This document shows positions 32,157 through 42,571 of a DNA stretch of 64,000 nucleotides, in pieces; positions within the stretch are counted from its first letter, which is position 1; each line of letters begins with the position of its first letter. A program made the position numbers and the translations under genes. The stretch is from Tilletiopsis washingtonensis (Eukaryota > Basidiomycota > Exobasidiomycetes > Entylomatales): positions 662,859-726,858 of the forward strand of contig NW_020312002.1 of assembly GCF_003144115.1 (NCBI RefSeq), given 5' to 3'. The notes beneath the pieces were generated by a model. That model saw only the letters and a list, made by a program, of their open reading frames with translations. It was not told where the DNA came from and searched no databases.

Positions 32157-32600
32157 ACCCCTGAGCAAGGCGGCCAAGTACCTTTCCGCGCGACAGGCAC
32201 GCGTCCTGCATGCGTGCGCCTCAGAGGTGTCTCGGCACCCGGGCAGGCCGCCCGCGTGTGCGCTCCTTCCTTCGGCTGCAGGCGGGTGATCTTTGAGAGA
32301 GGCACTTTGCACTCGCTGCCGCGGCTTCATCACAAGGCACAGCGGCAGGCCTGACCTTCCTGCCCTCGGTCTCGCAAGCATCAGAATGACATCGTGATTC
32401 AGCGGAGAATGCTGGTGGAGGACCCGGGATGAGGAATGAAGCAGTGAAGTGGTACAGCGGAGCGAGACGTGACGCAGGAGAGCGCGGTGAGGGAGCAGAG
32501 AGAGACGGCCGCGGCAGGCGTGTCGCGCGCGAGCGTCGAGCGCGACACCCGCCAGGCAGGGCCGTGTCGTGCAGCACGAATGCTACTGCGAGCGAGCAGC
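31835..32600. other. Intergenic with poly(C) run
   Basis: The 766 bp separate two minus-strand genes: the 3' flank of the aquaglyceroporin and the upstream region of the unrecognised gene. The main feature is the 36-base C run. A cag at 31845-31847 (minus strand) might be a splice acceptor for an upstream leader exon. No gene supported. Confidence 0.55.
32121..32156. repeat. Homopolymer run of 36 C
   Basis: A perfect run of 36 C on the plus strand, followed by accc. It is by far the longest homopolymer in the window. The G-rich complement lies on the sense strand of the downstream unrecognised gene, about 290 bp before its start. Confidence 0.9.
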
Positions 32601-34870
32601 CTACTTGTCGATGGCGGCCGGCAGCTTCTTCTTTGACTTGGGCCGGAAGCGCACGTTGCCGTACTTGCCAAACGTGAGGCGCGGACTGTTGAGCGGCGAC
32701 TCGTCGCCCGTGTACACGAGCAGGTCGTAGATGAAGCAGCCGAGCTGCGCGCCGACGACTATGAACAAAAGTTAGCTTTGAGGGCGATGAGGGAGCTGTA
32801 GCACTCACCAGTGGCAAGCATCGGCGTCCAGAGCGCATAGTAGTTGCCTGTCGGAGGCGTCGTGAGCCGAAAACATCTCCAAAACGTCCCCGAAGACCCC
32901 AGGACTCACCGAATGACCACAGACCACGATAGCCGACAATGGAGAGCGCAATACGAGGTCCCCAGTCGCGCGCTGGGTTGACCGCATAGCTGTTTTTTGC
33001 CTTATTTTAGCGCTTAGGATGGTGGAGAGGCGCTCCGGAATGACTCACGCAGTCTGCCAGCCGAGGGTAGCTCCCTGCATCGCGAAAAGGCGTGTCAGTG
33101 ACGGCGACGAGATGACGACGACGAGCATCGACGTACAAGTGCCCAGACGAGCCTGGTAGGAAGGGCAAGAGTAAGCAAGGGCGAATGGCAGAGGAGAGGG
33201 CACATGTACTCGCCACATCAGGATGACCGGCGCCATGCCTTCGACAGGCGGCGTGTTGTTCGAGTCGCCGATGGCGACGACGATGATGAGCAGCATGGCG
33301 GTAGCGAGGACCTCGTTGTAGAAGCTGAAGAGCTGAGCGCCGCCCGTGCGCAAGAACTCGGCCGGATAGCTGCACGCAGGGGGACGCGTCAGAGGTCTGC
33401 CGAAAGACGCGTCTCGCCGACCGCGCACTCACGTCGTGAACAACGCTGCGGTAGTCTCAGTCTGGTTGGGATCCGCAAGACGGATGGGCGTTGCGTAGAG
33501 GCCGTAGCACAGCAGGGCACCTGCCGTACCTCCGAGCATCTGCGCCAAGATGTAGCCGGGCACCTTCTTCCACGGGAAGCCGCGCCACGTCGCCAGCGCC
33601 AGCGTCAGAGACGGGTTGATCAAGCCGCCCGAAATGCCGCCTGTCAAGAAGCTATCAGCTGCTGACGTCTGACAGCCTCCGAGGGCACTCACCGCTTGCG
33701 TACACTCCGAGCATCACAGCCACGCCCCAGCCAAATGAGATGGACAGGTAGTTGCCCTTTGGCTGGCTCGGGTCGAGGAGCGCCGAGACGGTGACCTGGA
33801 CGTTGACGCCGTTGCCGATGAGCGTGAGGATGGCCGTGCCGAGGAACTCGGCCAGGTATTCGCGCATGTGCCAGCGCAGCTTCGCGAGGCGGTTGGGGAA
33901 TTCAAAGTCCTCGTCGTCGTCGTCATCCTCGTCGTCGCCGCTGACGGCAAGCTCGACGTCCTGCGGGTTGCTGCGCGACTTCTCGCTCTCGTAGCGCTGC
34001 GCATCCTTGCTGACGGACGTCGAGTCGCTGTCGGGCGCCGGCGGCGCCAGGCCGCCCGAAGCCTCAATCTGCGCCAGCTTCTCGGCCTGTTCGGCAGCCG
34101 CATCGGCGACGCGCTCGACGTGTGCGGCGTGGCCGCGGTTCGCAGACTGCACCTCGTCGCGCACAATCGTGCGCAGCTGCTCCACCAGCTGGCCCATCTG
34201 CGCATCCATCGGTGCGCCGCCGCCGCGAGCCGACTCGCGCGAGGCGCGTCCGTGCGCCTCGCCGCCGGCGATGCTGCTGGGCTTCGAAGGGCTGGCAAAC
34301 GAGTGCGCCAGGCCGACACTGGGGCCCTGTTCAGAACGTGTGAGCAAGGTATGTGCGGCCAGCGTGTCGAGGCCGTCTTCCTTTACGATCGCCCAGCACT
34401 GCGAGCCTTTGCCGCTCGGCCCGCCGCTTGCCCCGCCGCTCCATCTTCGCCATCTCACTCTCTCGCCATCTTATCCTCCGCTCTGCAGCACTTCACCGCC
34501 TCCGCCGTCGCTGCTCCACCGGGCCCTCCCCGCTGCAGCGCACACCTCCACTCACATGCCAGTCGCGCTGCGCCAGGCGCGGGGCGTTCTTTGCGCGCGA
34601 GAGTGAGAAGCCCTTGACGCCCTCGGGCGGCTGGGCGTAGTGCTGGCCGCTGTTCTTGTCGCGCACGATGCGCGTGCCGCGCGGCACGGGCTGGCTGGGG
34701 TGCACGGGATGCATGCCCTCGACGGGCGCGGGGCCGTGGCGCGCCTCGACGCTGGCGCGGCGCGCCGGCAGCTCGACGTGCTCGACGTGCAGGTCTTCGG
34801 CCGCCACGAGCGACGGCTGCGGCGAGGCGGCGCGCGAGCGCGGGCCCTGGATCGACGAGCGCGCAGACAT
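32601..34870 (-). CDS. Aquaglyceroporin (MIP family) with long acidic N-terminal extension
   Basis: This is a membrane channel for glycerol and/or water. The start chosen is MSARSSIQGPRSRAASPQPS; an intron of about 230 bp joins RLAQRDWH to GPSVGLAHSF. A cytosolic N-terminal region of roughly 280 residues is Ser/Glu-rich and has the acidic run DDEDDDDDEDFEFP just before the channel. The channel then shows YLAEFLGTAILTLIGNG (helix 1), the first pore box as NPS in GGLINPSLTLALA, and the second as NPARDWGPR, where the Asp after NPAR is typical of glycerol-conducting members. Other segments are GYILAQMLGGTAGALLCYGL and NEVLATAMLLIIVVAIGD. The tail FRPKSKKKLPAAIDK is basic; stop 32601-32603. About six short introns. 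NPS in place of the first NPA is unusual but known in some fungal MIPs. Confidence 0.88.
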
Positions 34871-36281
34871 GCTGGCTGCGGCTGCGGCTGCTTGCTGGGG
34901 TTGGTGGGGTCGGGACGGAGGCGGGGCGCGGCCGGGGCAGCGTCTTGATTCCAGCGGCGCAACGTCGCGGATGCTGCGGCCTTGGCCCAGCGCCCCTCTC
35001 CCGCCCAGGAAGGAGGCTTCGGGCGTGGCAGCAGCAGCAGCGCGGATGCAGCGCTCCTCGTATGCCGCTGCTCTTTGGCCAGAGCTCCTCTCGTGGCCGG
35101 CGTGATGGGCCGGGCAGACGAGGGTCGCATCGCGGCGCGCGAGGCTCCTCTCCTGCCGCCGCCGCCGCAGAGTGCATCGTGACGCACGGCACGCCCACCG
35201 GCTGCTGCTGCATCTGCCTCGGCCTCGCCGGCCCGGCTCGCAGACGCGCCCCACTCTTACTGCCGCCGCCGTGCTGCGGCACTCCCTCTCGCGGCCTGCC
35301 TGCGCTGCACGCTCCCTGCGCCGGAGTTGGCCCTGCCAAAACGCAGCTGCAGGTACCGCCACGAGAGGTCTTGGCCGCCGCGGCGCAGCGCGCGGTGACT
35401 TGTGCCTCGGCAAAACTGCCGCGCGCCCACGCTCCGTCAGACGGCAGGCCTCTCGAGGCGCTCAACCCTGCTCGTGCATAAGAATTGGAGACCCGCCAGA
35501 AGATGAGCTTTGTGCTGCTGCCTGCTGGGGCGAAGAGATGAGCTCTGCGCAGAGGAGTCTTGCCGCAGCGGCCGAGCGGGGTCGCTCCACGTACGCTCTG
35601 CGGCTAAGGCTGGCGCCGCGGATCGGGTGCCGGCCGCATCGGCGGTGCGGCCGATGCAGGCATGCGCCGCGCTACCGCCAGCTGCAGAGCTCGCACTTCC
35701 TTCACCTGCCCGCTGCAGCGCCTCATGCGCATGCTGAGGCTGGTTTCGCCGTCTGCACGGCGCTCTGCTGCGGCATTCCCACCCGAACGACAGCATGCAG
35801 CCGGCACTGCCATTTGGCTGCGGCCTGTGCCGCTCTGCACTTGCTGTGCCCGCTGGCTGCGGCGGCAGCTCCCACGCTTGTGCAGGGTGCAGCGGTGCGC
35901 TCCTTCCGCCGACTGTGAGGTGCGTACGCATGCGTTGCGCCGAGCAGCAAGAAACTGCGGCCTGCCACGCTGCCGAGCTTGTCAAGAGCTTGTCGCATGG
36001 TCTCTCGTCTCCAGACACGACACCTCTTCAGCCATGACCATGCGGGGCGCCATGCGGCTTCAGGTGCGTTCCAGCGAGTGTCACACAAGGTCACTTTGCA
36101 GTCCACCTTGCTGCGACACGCCAGAAGGCTTCGGGCACACCCTTATGCCAAGGGCCCAAAAGCCAAGCTTCCTTGCAGCTGCAGCTCACGCCACTCGGCG
36201 GGCAGCACAACGGACAGAGAGTGTGCTTGTCGAGCCATGAGCCTCAGTGGTGGGTATATGCACAGCATGTGTCGCGGAAGC
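34871..36281. other. Gene-poor stretch upstream of the aquaglyceroporin
   Basis: About 1.4 kb between the aquaglyceroporin start and the stop of the ABCG gene, both on the minus strand. It should contain the aquaglyceroporin promoter and the ABCG 3' flank. Open frames on both strands are Arg/Ala/Cys-rich without conserved motifs. I see no gene and no clear repeat. Confidence 0.5.
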
Positions 36282-38312
36282 CTACTTGCGCGCCGCAATG
36301 GCCGCCCAGAAGAGCAGGCGGAACACCACGGCGATGATGAGCAGGAGGAACGCATACAGCGTCGTCGACACGCCGTCGAAGCCGAGGTAGCGCGTCACGT
36401 CGCTGCCCGCCACGGCGCACTGGCCCTGCGCGATGAGGCTCGAGGGAAAGGAGCACTGGCAGGTTGCGTCGGCGAGCGAGCCAGCGCAGGGGAACACGAG
36501 GCCGTCGAGGTCGTTCTTGACGAGGTTCTGGAAGGCGAACGTCTGCCAGTTGCCGGCGAAGTGCAGGCTGTAGTACAGCCTGGACACGAGGCGTGAGCGA
36601 GCTGAGGGCAGTGCATGGCGGGTGACTCTCTGACTCACCAGCTGGGCAGGCGGCGCGCAAAGTAGCCCTGCGTCGCCATCCAGAGGCCGTTGGCAAAGGC
36701 ACCGAGCGCCAGTGCAGCGACGAAGATGGGCACCACGGCTGCGATGAGCAGCGCCTGGAACTCGGCGCAGAGCAGCGCAAGGTAGAGATAGGCGACGAAG
36801 CGGAAGAAGACGCCGGCGCCCGAGTCGTTGAGGCCGATGCTCCAGTACACGATGACCGAGAAGAGCAGCGTGATGAGAAAGAGAAACGGCAGCGTGACGA
36901 GCGTGTTGGCGATGACAAAGGCGCCCGACGTGTACTGGTTGTTGCGCCGCTCGCGCAGCATCACCGAGCGCTCCTCGAGCAGAGCCGGGATGCCGGCGAC
37001 GGCCATGAAGCCGAGGAAAGCCGGCATGAAGAAGTGGATCGAGAGACGGTCGTTGATGCGGTCGTCAACCTGCTTCATGTTCTGCGAAGCCGAGTCAGCA
37101 CTGCCGTAGCGAAGCACTCGCGTCTCCGCTCACCATCCAGACGAGCGCGATCAGCACCGCCATTCCGATGTACATGCCCACACGCACGCCGTACGCGAGA
37201 ATGTTGCGCGAGTAGTTGAGGAAGTTGCGCTCCGTCAGCACCCACGTCTTGCTTGCGAGGCTGCGTGGCTTGTCGGCGCTGGCCGTGGTGGACGGCACGG
37301 CCGGCGCGCCGGGGGTGCGAGGCACGTCGGTCTGGCGACTCCATTCGGCAGCCCAGGCTGCAACGTTCCCGGGGCACAGGCCATCCTCGAGCGCAGAGGT
37401 GAAGCCAAAGTCGGAGCTGACGACGGAGAGCATGTGGTCCGCCGGGTTCGTGTTCTCGTCGCACGCCTGGCCGCGCTGCGTGAAGTAGGAGCGGATCGAG
37501 GTGACGGGCCCGTCGTACATCGTCTGGCCAGCGGCGAGCAGCAGGACACGATCAAAGAGCGAGACTGTAGAGAAGGGAAGGAGACGTCAGCGTAAGCTCT
37601 GCCGCAGTGGCCTTTCTTCGACATCTCTCTACTCACTGGTGGCCCAGTTCGGCGAGTGGATGCTCGCGACGATTGCAATGCCGTGCTCGACGGCCAGCTG
37701 GCGGATCACGGCCATGACCTCAAACGCAGTAGCCGAGTCGAGGCCGCTCGTCGGCTCGTCGAGGAAGAGGATGCGCGGACGACTCACGAGCGCATTGCCG
37801 ATGGTGACGCGGCGCTTCTGGCCGCCGCTGATGCCGCGCTGGATCGGCGTGCCGATGATGTTGTCGGCCACGTGCGCCAGGCCAAGCCCGACGATCGTCT
37901 CCTCGACGCGCCGGCGGATTGCTGGGCGGTCTGTGCCACGCGGCAGCGTCAGGCGCGCAGAGTAGCTGAGCGTCTCGCGGATGGTGAGCACGCCGAGCAG
38001 CGCGTCCTCCTGCTCGACGTACGCGGCGTCGCGGCCGATGCGGTAGAGGGCCGAGCCGTCGAGCGTGATGCTGCCGCTCGTGGCCGTCTTGCGCGAGGCG
38101 ATGAGGTCGAGGAACGTGCTCTTGCCGGCGCCCGACGGACCCATGACGGCGAGCAGCTCGCCGCCCTGCACGCGGCCGCTGACGTCGTTGACGAGATGCT
38201 TGGCGGCGCCCGTCTTGTGGTCCTTGACGGTGTACGTGAGCCCCTCCCAGGCGAGCACGGAGCGGTGCTGCTCCGAGTGCGAGCTGACGGACTTTTCCAT
38301 GCTGGTCGACAT
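36282..38312 (-). CDS. ABCG (White-type) half-transporter
   Basis: This ATP-driven exporter half has the ABCG order: nucleotide-binding domain first, membrane domain second. Exon 1 starts MSTSMEKSVSSHSEQHRS and contains Walker A GPSGAGKST, the signature ISGGQKRR, Walker B ILFLDEPTSGLDS and the H-loop (VASIHSPN). Exon 2 finishes the nucleotide domain (FDRVLLLAAGQTMYDGP) and begins the membrane domain. Exon 3 holds most of the membrane helices (HFFMPAFLGFMAVAGIPALL; FVIANTLVTLPFLFLITLLF). The last exon includes a Cys-rich extracellular loop (CQCSFPS) and the last helix LYAFLLLIIAVVFRLLFWAA, ending AARK. Three introns. Half-transporters work as dimers; the substrate is not predictable from sequence. 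Confidence 0.93.
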
Positions 38313-39208
38313 GGCGAGAGGTAGGTGTGTGGTGTATAGTGCGAGGTGCTGTGATTTTGGAATGAGGAGCGGCGGACAAGACGACCCGGCTGCCGCCTTT
38401 TGTACGGCTGGGCTGAGAGCATTCCTCCTCTGCGACGGTGCTCTTCTCTGCCTCGGCTAGCAGTGCAGAGGGGCTTCGTCCGCCTCGAGCACTACCCTCG
38501 GGCCGCAGCGCAGGATCTGCCTCGATGAGCAGCTTGCCGCACGCAGCCACAGCCGCGGCGCAGCCTCCAGGGCAGGCTGCGGCGAGTTGTTGCGAGGGCC
38601 ACGCTCCTGTGGCGCACGCACGCCCCTTGGGCGCGCCGAGGCACAGCAGCGCCAGCGCCAGGTTGCCGGCGGCGCCGCGGCACGCGCCGCCCGCCATGTC
38701 AAAAGTACCCGCGGCAGAGCGGCTAGCATCACCTTGTCCCCACATCCGTCTGAGCAGACCTTTGGCGGTGACGCGGCTCCGGCCTTGATGAGCCCCTTTG
38801 CAGTGCGGCTCCGGCTCGCACTCAATTCTTGTTTGCCGCTGCGGCCGTTATATGGTCTTGGCCTCGCACGCGGAGCCGCAGCTGCGCGCGCAGTCACGGC
38901 CTGGGCCCTTTGGCGTCTGCTCACCTGGCGTAGGAACGTGGCTCGATCTGCCGTTCTGGGTCAGGCTTGCGTCGCCCTCACACATGCTTCTGCCGGAGGC
39001 TATTTATTGTCTATCGAAAGAGAGAGAGCGTCCTGCGCAGCGTGGCGCGACTCGAAATGTGAAAGAGGCGCGAGACAAGTATGTGAAGGGGTCATGAGAT
39101 GATGTGGGTGGGTGGCTGAGGCGAGAGGCAGAGACGACATGAAGGTGGGCATCCGCGTCTGCAGCGTGCACAACGGGAGCAAGGGTAGAGGGAGTGTGCA
39201 ACGGACGA
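38313..39208. other. Intergenic: ABCG upstream region and chitin deacetylase 3' flank
   Basis: About 0.9 kb. The low part is the promoter side of the ABCG gene, with ggtgtatagtgc at 38332-38343 (minus strand actata...). The high part is the 3' flank of the chitin deacetylase and includes an AATAAA on the minus strand. No gene supported. Confidence 0.55.
39003..39008 (-). terminator. AATAAA polyadenylation-type signal after chitin deacetylase
   Basis: The minus strand reads AATAAA about 200 bp downstream of the chitin deacetylase stop codon, inside a short AT-rich island in otherwise GC-rich DNA. Its position fits a 3'-end signal; use is not shown. Confidence 0.4.
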
Positions 39209-40877
39209 TTAGAGGGCAGCGAGGAGGAGGGCGGCGGTGCCGACGGCCGACAGCAGCAGCGCGACGGCAGGCGACGAGGCCGCGGCGCTGCCCGAGGCGC
39301 GCGTGTCGGACTGGGCGGCAGCCGTGCCGTTCGAGGTGCTGGAGCGAGTCGTGGCTGCGGCCGACGAGCCCGAGCGCGTGCTCGACGACGAGCCGGAGCG
39401 AGACGAGCTGGAGCTGGACGGAGCGCCGCCGTTGGCCTCGGACGCCCAGTCGCCCAGGTCCTGCTGCAGCTGCGTGCCGTCGCGCACCGTGATGAACTGC
39501 TTGGTGGGCAGCACGCTCGTCGTCTGCGTCGTGGGCGAGTCGGGCCCGTACTGGTTGTTGTACCACGGCAGCGCGGGCTGCCACAGCTCCGGCAGCGCAC
39601 CGGCGATGCGCCACTTGGGCGTGTTGGCCGCCGCGGCATCGTAGAGCGACGAGAAGGCCTTGACGGCCTGGTCCGTCGTCTCGTGCTGCAGCGTGATGGC
39701 GCCCGTGATGTTGTTGCCCGTGACGCTCTGCACCTGGTTGCGCGTCACCGTCTCGAGATCCGGCGCCGTCTGCACGCACGAGGTGATCTCGCGCGCCGTG
39801 CCCGTGCCCTGCCGCAGGCACCAGTCGTCAAAGTCGTGGTCCTCACTCCACATGCCGATCTGCGGGGTCACATGTGAGCCGGTGTGTGGTACGACCATGC
39901 TGATCTAGTACACACCTGCAGGCCGAGCACCTTGGCAATGGCGCGCACGCGGTTGTCGACGTCGCCCTCCGGCGGGCGGAAGTACATGGGCACCTTGCCC
40001 GTGGCGTCGAGCACAATCTGGCTGGCCCATCCGCTGCAGAGGCGCCGCATCAGCGCTGTCACAGAGGCCAGGACATACATCCACTCACAGGTCGCCGAGG
40101 ATCTCGAGGTCGCTGTTGCTCGTCTGCAGCTGGTGCGACCAGCTGTGCGTGCCGAAGCTGTGCGGATGCAAGTTGTCAGCGCAGCGCAGCGCAGCGCAGC
40201 GCAGCGCAGCGCAGGAGCCACTCGTGCGATGCTACTCACTGCGGCTGCGGCGTGACGGCGGCGAGCTGCTGCATCACCGGCCAGTTCCACGCGATGGCAC
40301 TGCCGATGAGGAAGTGCGTCGCGACGATGTTCTTGCTCTTCATGACCTCGATGAGCGGCGTGGTGCCGTCGGGCGTGGGGCCGTCGTCGATGCCCCAGGC
40401 AATGGCGCCGTACGGCGCCGTGACGAGGTCGTTGTTGAAGCACTTCTGCGTCGTCCAGGAGCAGACCTGCGACATGTCCTGCGACGCCGGGTAGTCGACG
40501 GCGCTGGTGACGTTGTTGAGGATGCTGCGGCGGATGTCGGGGATCTCGCCGCGCGCCTTGGCCGCCTCGTAGGCGTCGCGCCACGCCTGCGGCAGCGTGG
40601 ACGGGTTGGGCACCTCGCCCGGCGTCGGGTACGGCAGGCCGTTGCCCGAGACGCTCGGCAGCTGGCGCGCGCGCAGCTCGTGGTCGCGCGGCCGCAGGTG
40701 CTCGATGCCGGCCTGGCAGGCGCGCTTGCCGTGGGCGTGCGTGTGGGCGCCGCCGCCGAGGCGCGCGGCCAGCTCGGCGGCGCGCGCGTGCGGCGAGCCG
40801 GAGGCGGAGCCGTCGGCGTGCGCCGTGGCAAAGGCGGCGGCCGAGAGTGCGGCGAGGGAGAGCGGCAGGAGCTGCAT
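39209..40877 (-). CDS. GPI-anchored chitin deacetylase (NodB/CE4)
   Basis: The enzyme removes acetyl groups from cell-wall chitin to give chitosan. Start MQLLPLSLAALSAAAFATAH is a signal peptide. The CE4 domain shows GAIAWGIDDGPTPDGT (metal/catalytic Asp pair, with Ile where TF is usual), the metal-binding FGTHSWSH across a splice junction, MYFRPPEGDVDNRVRAI, SEDHDFDDW and ITLQHE with the likely catalytic His. A Ser/Thr/Gly-rich stalk follows, then a hydrophobic tail ending AVGTAALLLAAL, which fits a GPI-anchor signal. Three introns; the first contains a CAGCG tandem repeat. The frame is open to 40979, but only this ATG gives a clean signal peptide. A TATA-like element lies about 105 bp upstream. 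Confidence 0.94.
40177..40214. repeat. CAGCG tandem repeat in an intron
   Basis: About 7.5 perfect copies of a 5-bp unit (cagcg) lie inside the first intron of the chitin deacetylase gene (intron about 40157-40238), between the donor and the region where a branch point would be expected. Confidence 0.9.
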
Positions 40878-42571
40878 GGCGGAGTGGATGCCTGACGAGG
40901 CGTGTGGGGGTGCTGCGTGAAGCGAGCGAGCCTGAGGCGGGAAGGGGAGAGAGACGGGATGGAGGTGGGCGGGAGGCAAGGGGATATAGGCGCCGCGGCC
41001 AGCGAACTGCCAGCCAGCGGCGCGCGGCAGCAGCAGAGCGCAGCAGCAGGCGCGAGCACGGCGGGCGCAGAGCCTTCAGATCCAAGCACCGCCTCCTGAG
41101 CACCTTCCCACGCGCGCACCTCAGGAGGCCGGCCCCGAGCCGCTCGATCCAGCACCGCAGCACTCGGCCCTGATCCCGTCGTTCGTCGTCCCCGAAAACA
41201 GGAGCAGCAGCAGAGCCGCAGCGCGACGCATGCGGGTCCAGCCGCGGGCGAGGAGCGGCGACGAGATGGCATGGGAGGAGCTGCACCTGCGCGCGCCAAC
41301 GGCTGCCGAACCAACAGGGGTCCGGCGGCGCAGCGCCATCTCTCGCCGTCCATCTGCTGCCGCGCCGCATCTGCCGCATCTGCGCCAAGACGCACCACAG
41401 AAGGCAACTGCAGCCGCGCCACGGACCTGCCGGCACCTCGCCCGTGTGGTGGCGCTGCACAGCATGCGCGCCTCGGACCTGCGCGGCAGAGAGAGGCGCA
41501 CAGCGTTCATGCGCGCCGACGTGCAGAGGCAGCGCCCGCACCGCTGCGGCAGCCAGCACGATGGACGAGCAGCGCCTGCCGCTGCGTGCCTGCCACGCCG
41601 CGCAGCGCAGGGCCAAGCGGGCAGCGCCGCGGAAAGAACGCCGTTCGTCCATCACGCTGCCACGCATCACGCATCGACAACGGAGATGCTGCGGGCTCGG
41701 CATGCAGCGAAGCCGGACGTCCGTGTCTAGAGAAAGATCGCAGCGCCCGGCACGGCAGCAGGGCTCTCAGGGGGCCGCGCACGCGAGATTCTGCGGCAGC
41801 TGCTGCACTCTGACTTGATTTGGGCGGCGCTCGAAAGAGAGGAGAGATGCGCTCAAGTCCGGTGTCGGCTGTTCAAGGGTGGCGTGCACAAGCGAGATCG
41901 CCGCACTGCTGGCCTGCCGCCGCTGCTACATGCCCTTGAGCAGCACACATCAGCCTTGTGCGCCTCTCGCGTCTCGCGCAGCTTGTCGGGCGTCAATAAG
42001 AATCGAGCATCACGGCCGGCACAGGCCTGCAGGCTGTGCGCGCGGCCCAGACGGCTCTTGGCGATCTCTCCTGCAGTCAGTTGGGACGCCTCTCGATGTC
42101 CGAGCGGGACAGCTGTCATGCGTGTCCTCCCCGCTCCCATCCCGAGGCGGCCGACCTCGCGGTCGCAGCACCTGCGACACTGCGACACTGGCGTGACCCA
42201 GCGGCGGAGTCGCGCGGGGCTCGGCGATGTCGCCAGTGGTGTCCTGCGCCTTTGCTGCGAAGCCGAAGGGGAAACGGCGCACGACAAAGAGGGTCCATGG
42301 ACGGACCTTTGCGCTGCGGAGCACAGCGGCCGCGGATCTTGTCTCCAGCCCGCCGTGCTCGGTGGCGCAGCACGTCTCCGCTATTCAGAGCTCTACACAC
42401 AGCACCGCCGCAGGCGTCTGCGCACATCGCAACTCATGGCAATCAAGGCTGGCCAGCAGGGTGGGTAAGAAGCGTGACAGGTCCGCGTTCAACATCGCCT
42501 CGTATCGAGCCACACGAGAGAGCAAGACGACCAGCATCTCTCTCTCGCGCAGCCGCAGCAAGCCGCATCGG
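40878..42571. other. Gene-poor stretch upstream of chitin deacetylase
   Basis: About 1.7 kb between the chitin deacetylase start and the stop of the F-BAR/RhoGAP gene. Except for the TATA-like element I find no supported feature. Overlapping open frames on both strands lack motifs and a coherent splice pattern. Confidence 0.5.
40981..40990 (-). promoter_or_regulatory. TATA-like element of the chitin deacetylase gene
   Basis: The minus strand reads CCTATATCCC, an isolated AT patch about 105 bp before the start codon. Position and sequence fit a TATA box; most other promoters in this window show none. Confidence 0.4.

Noticed and set aside
36282-38312. Full-length drug-efflux ABC transporter
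   Set aside because: Only one nucleotide-binding domain and one membrane domain are present, so it is a half-transporter.
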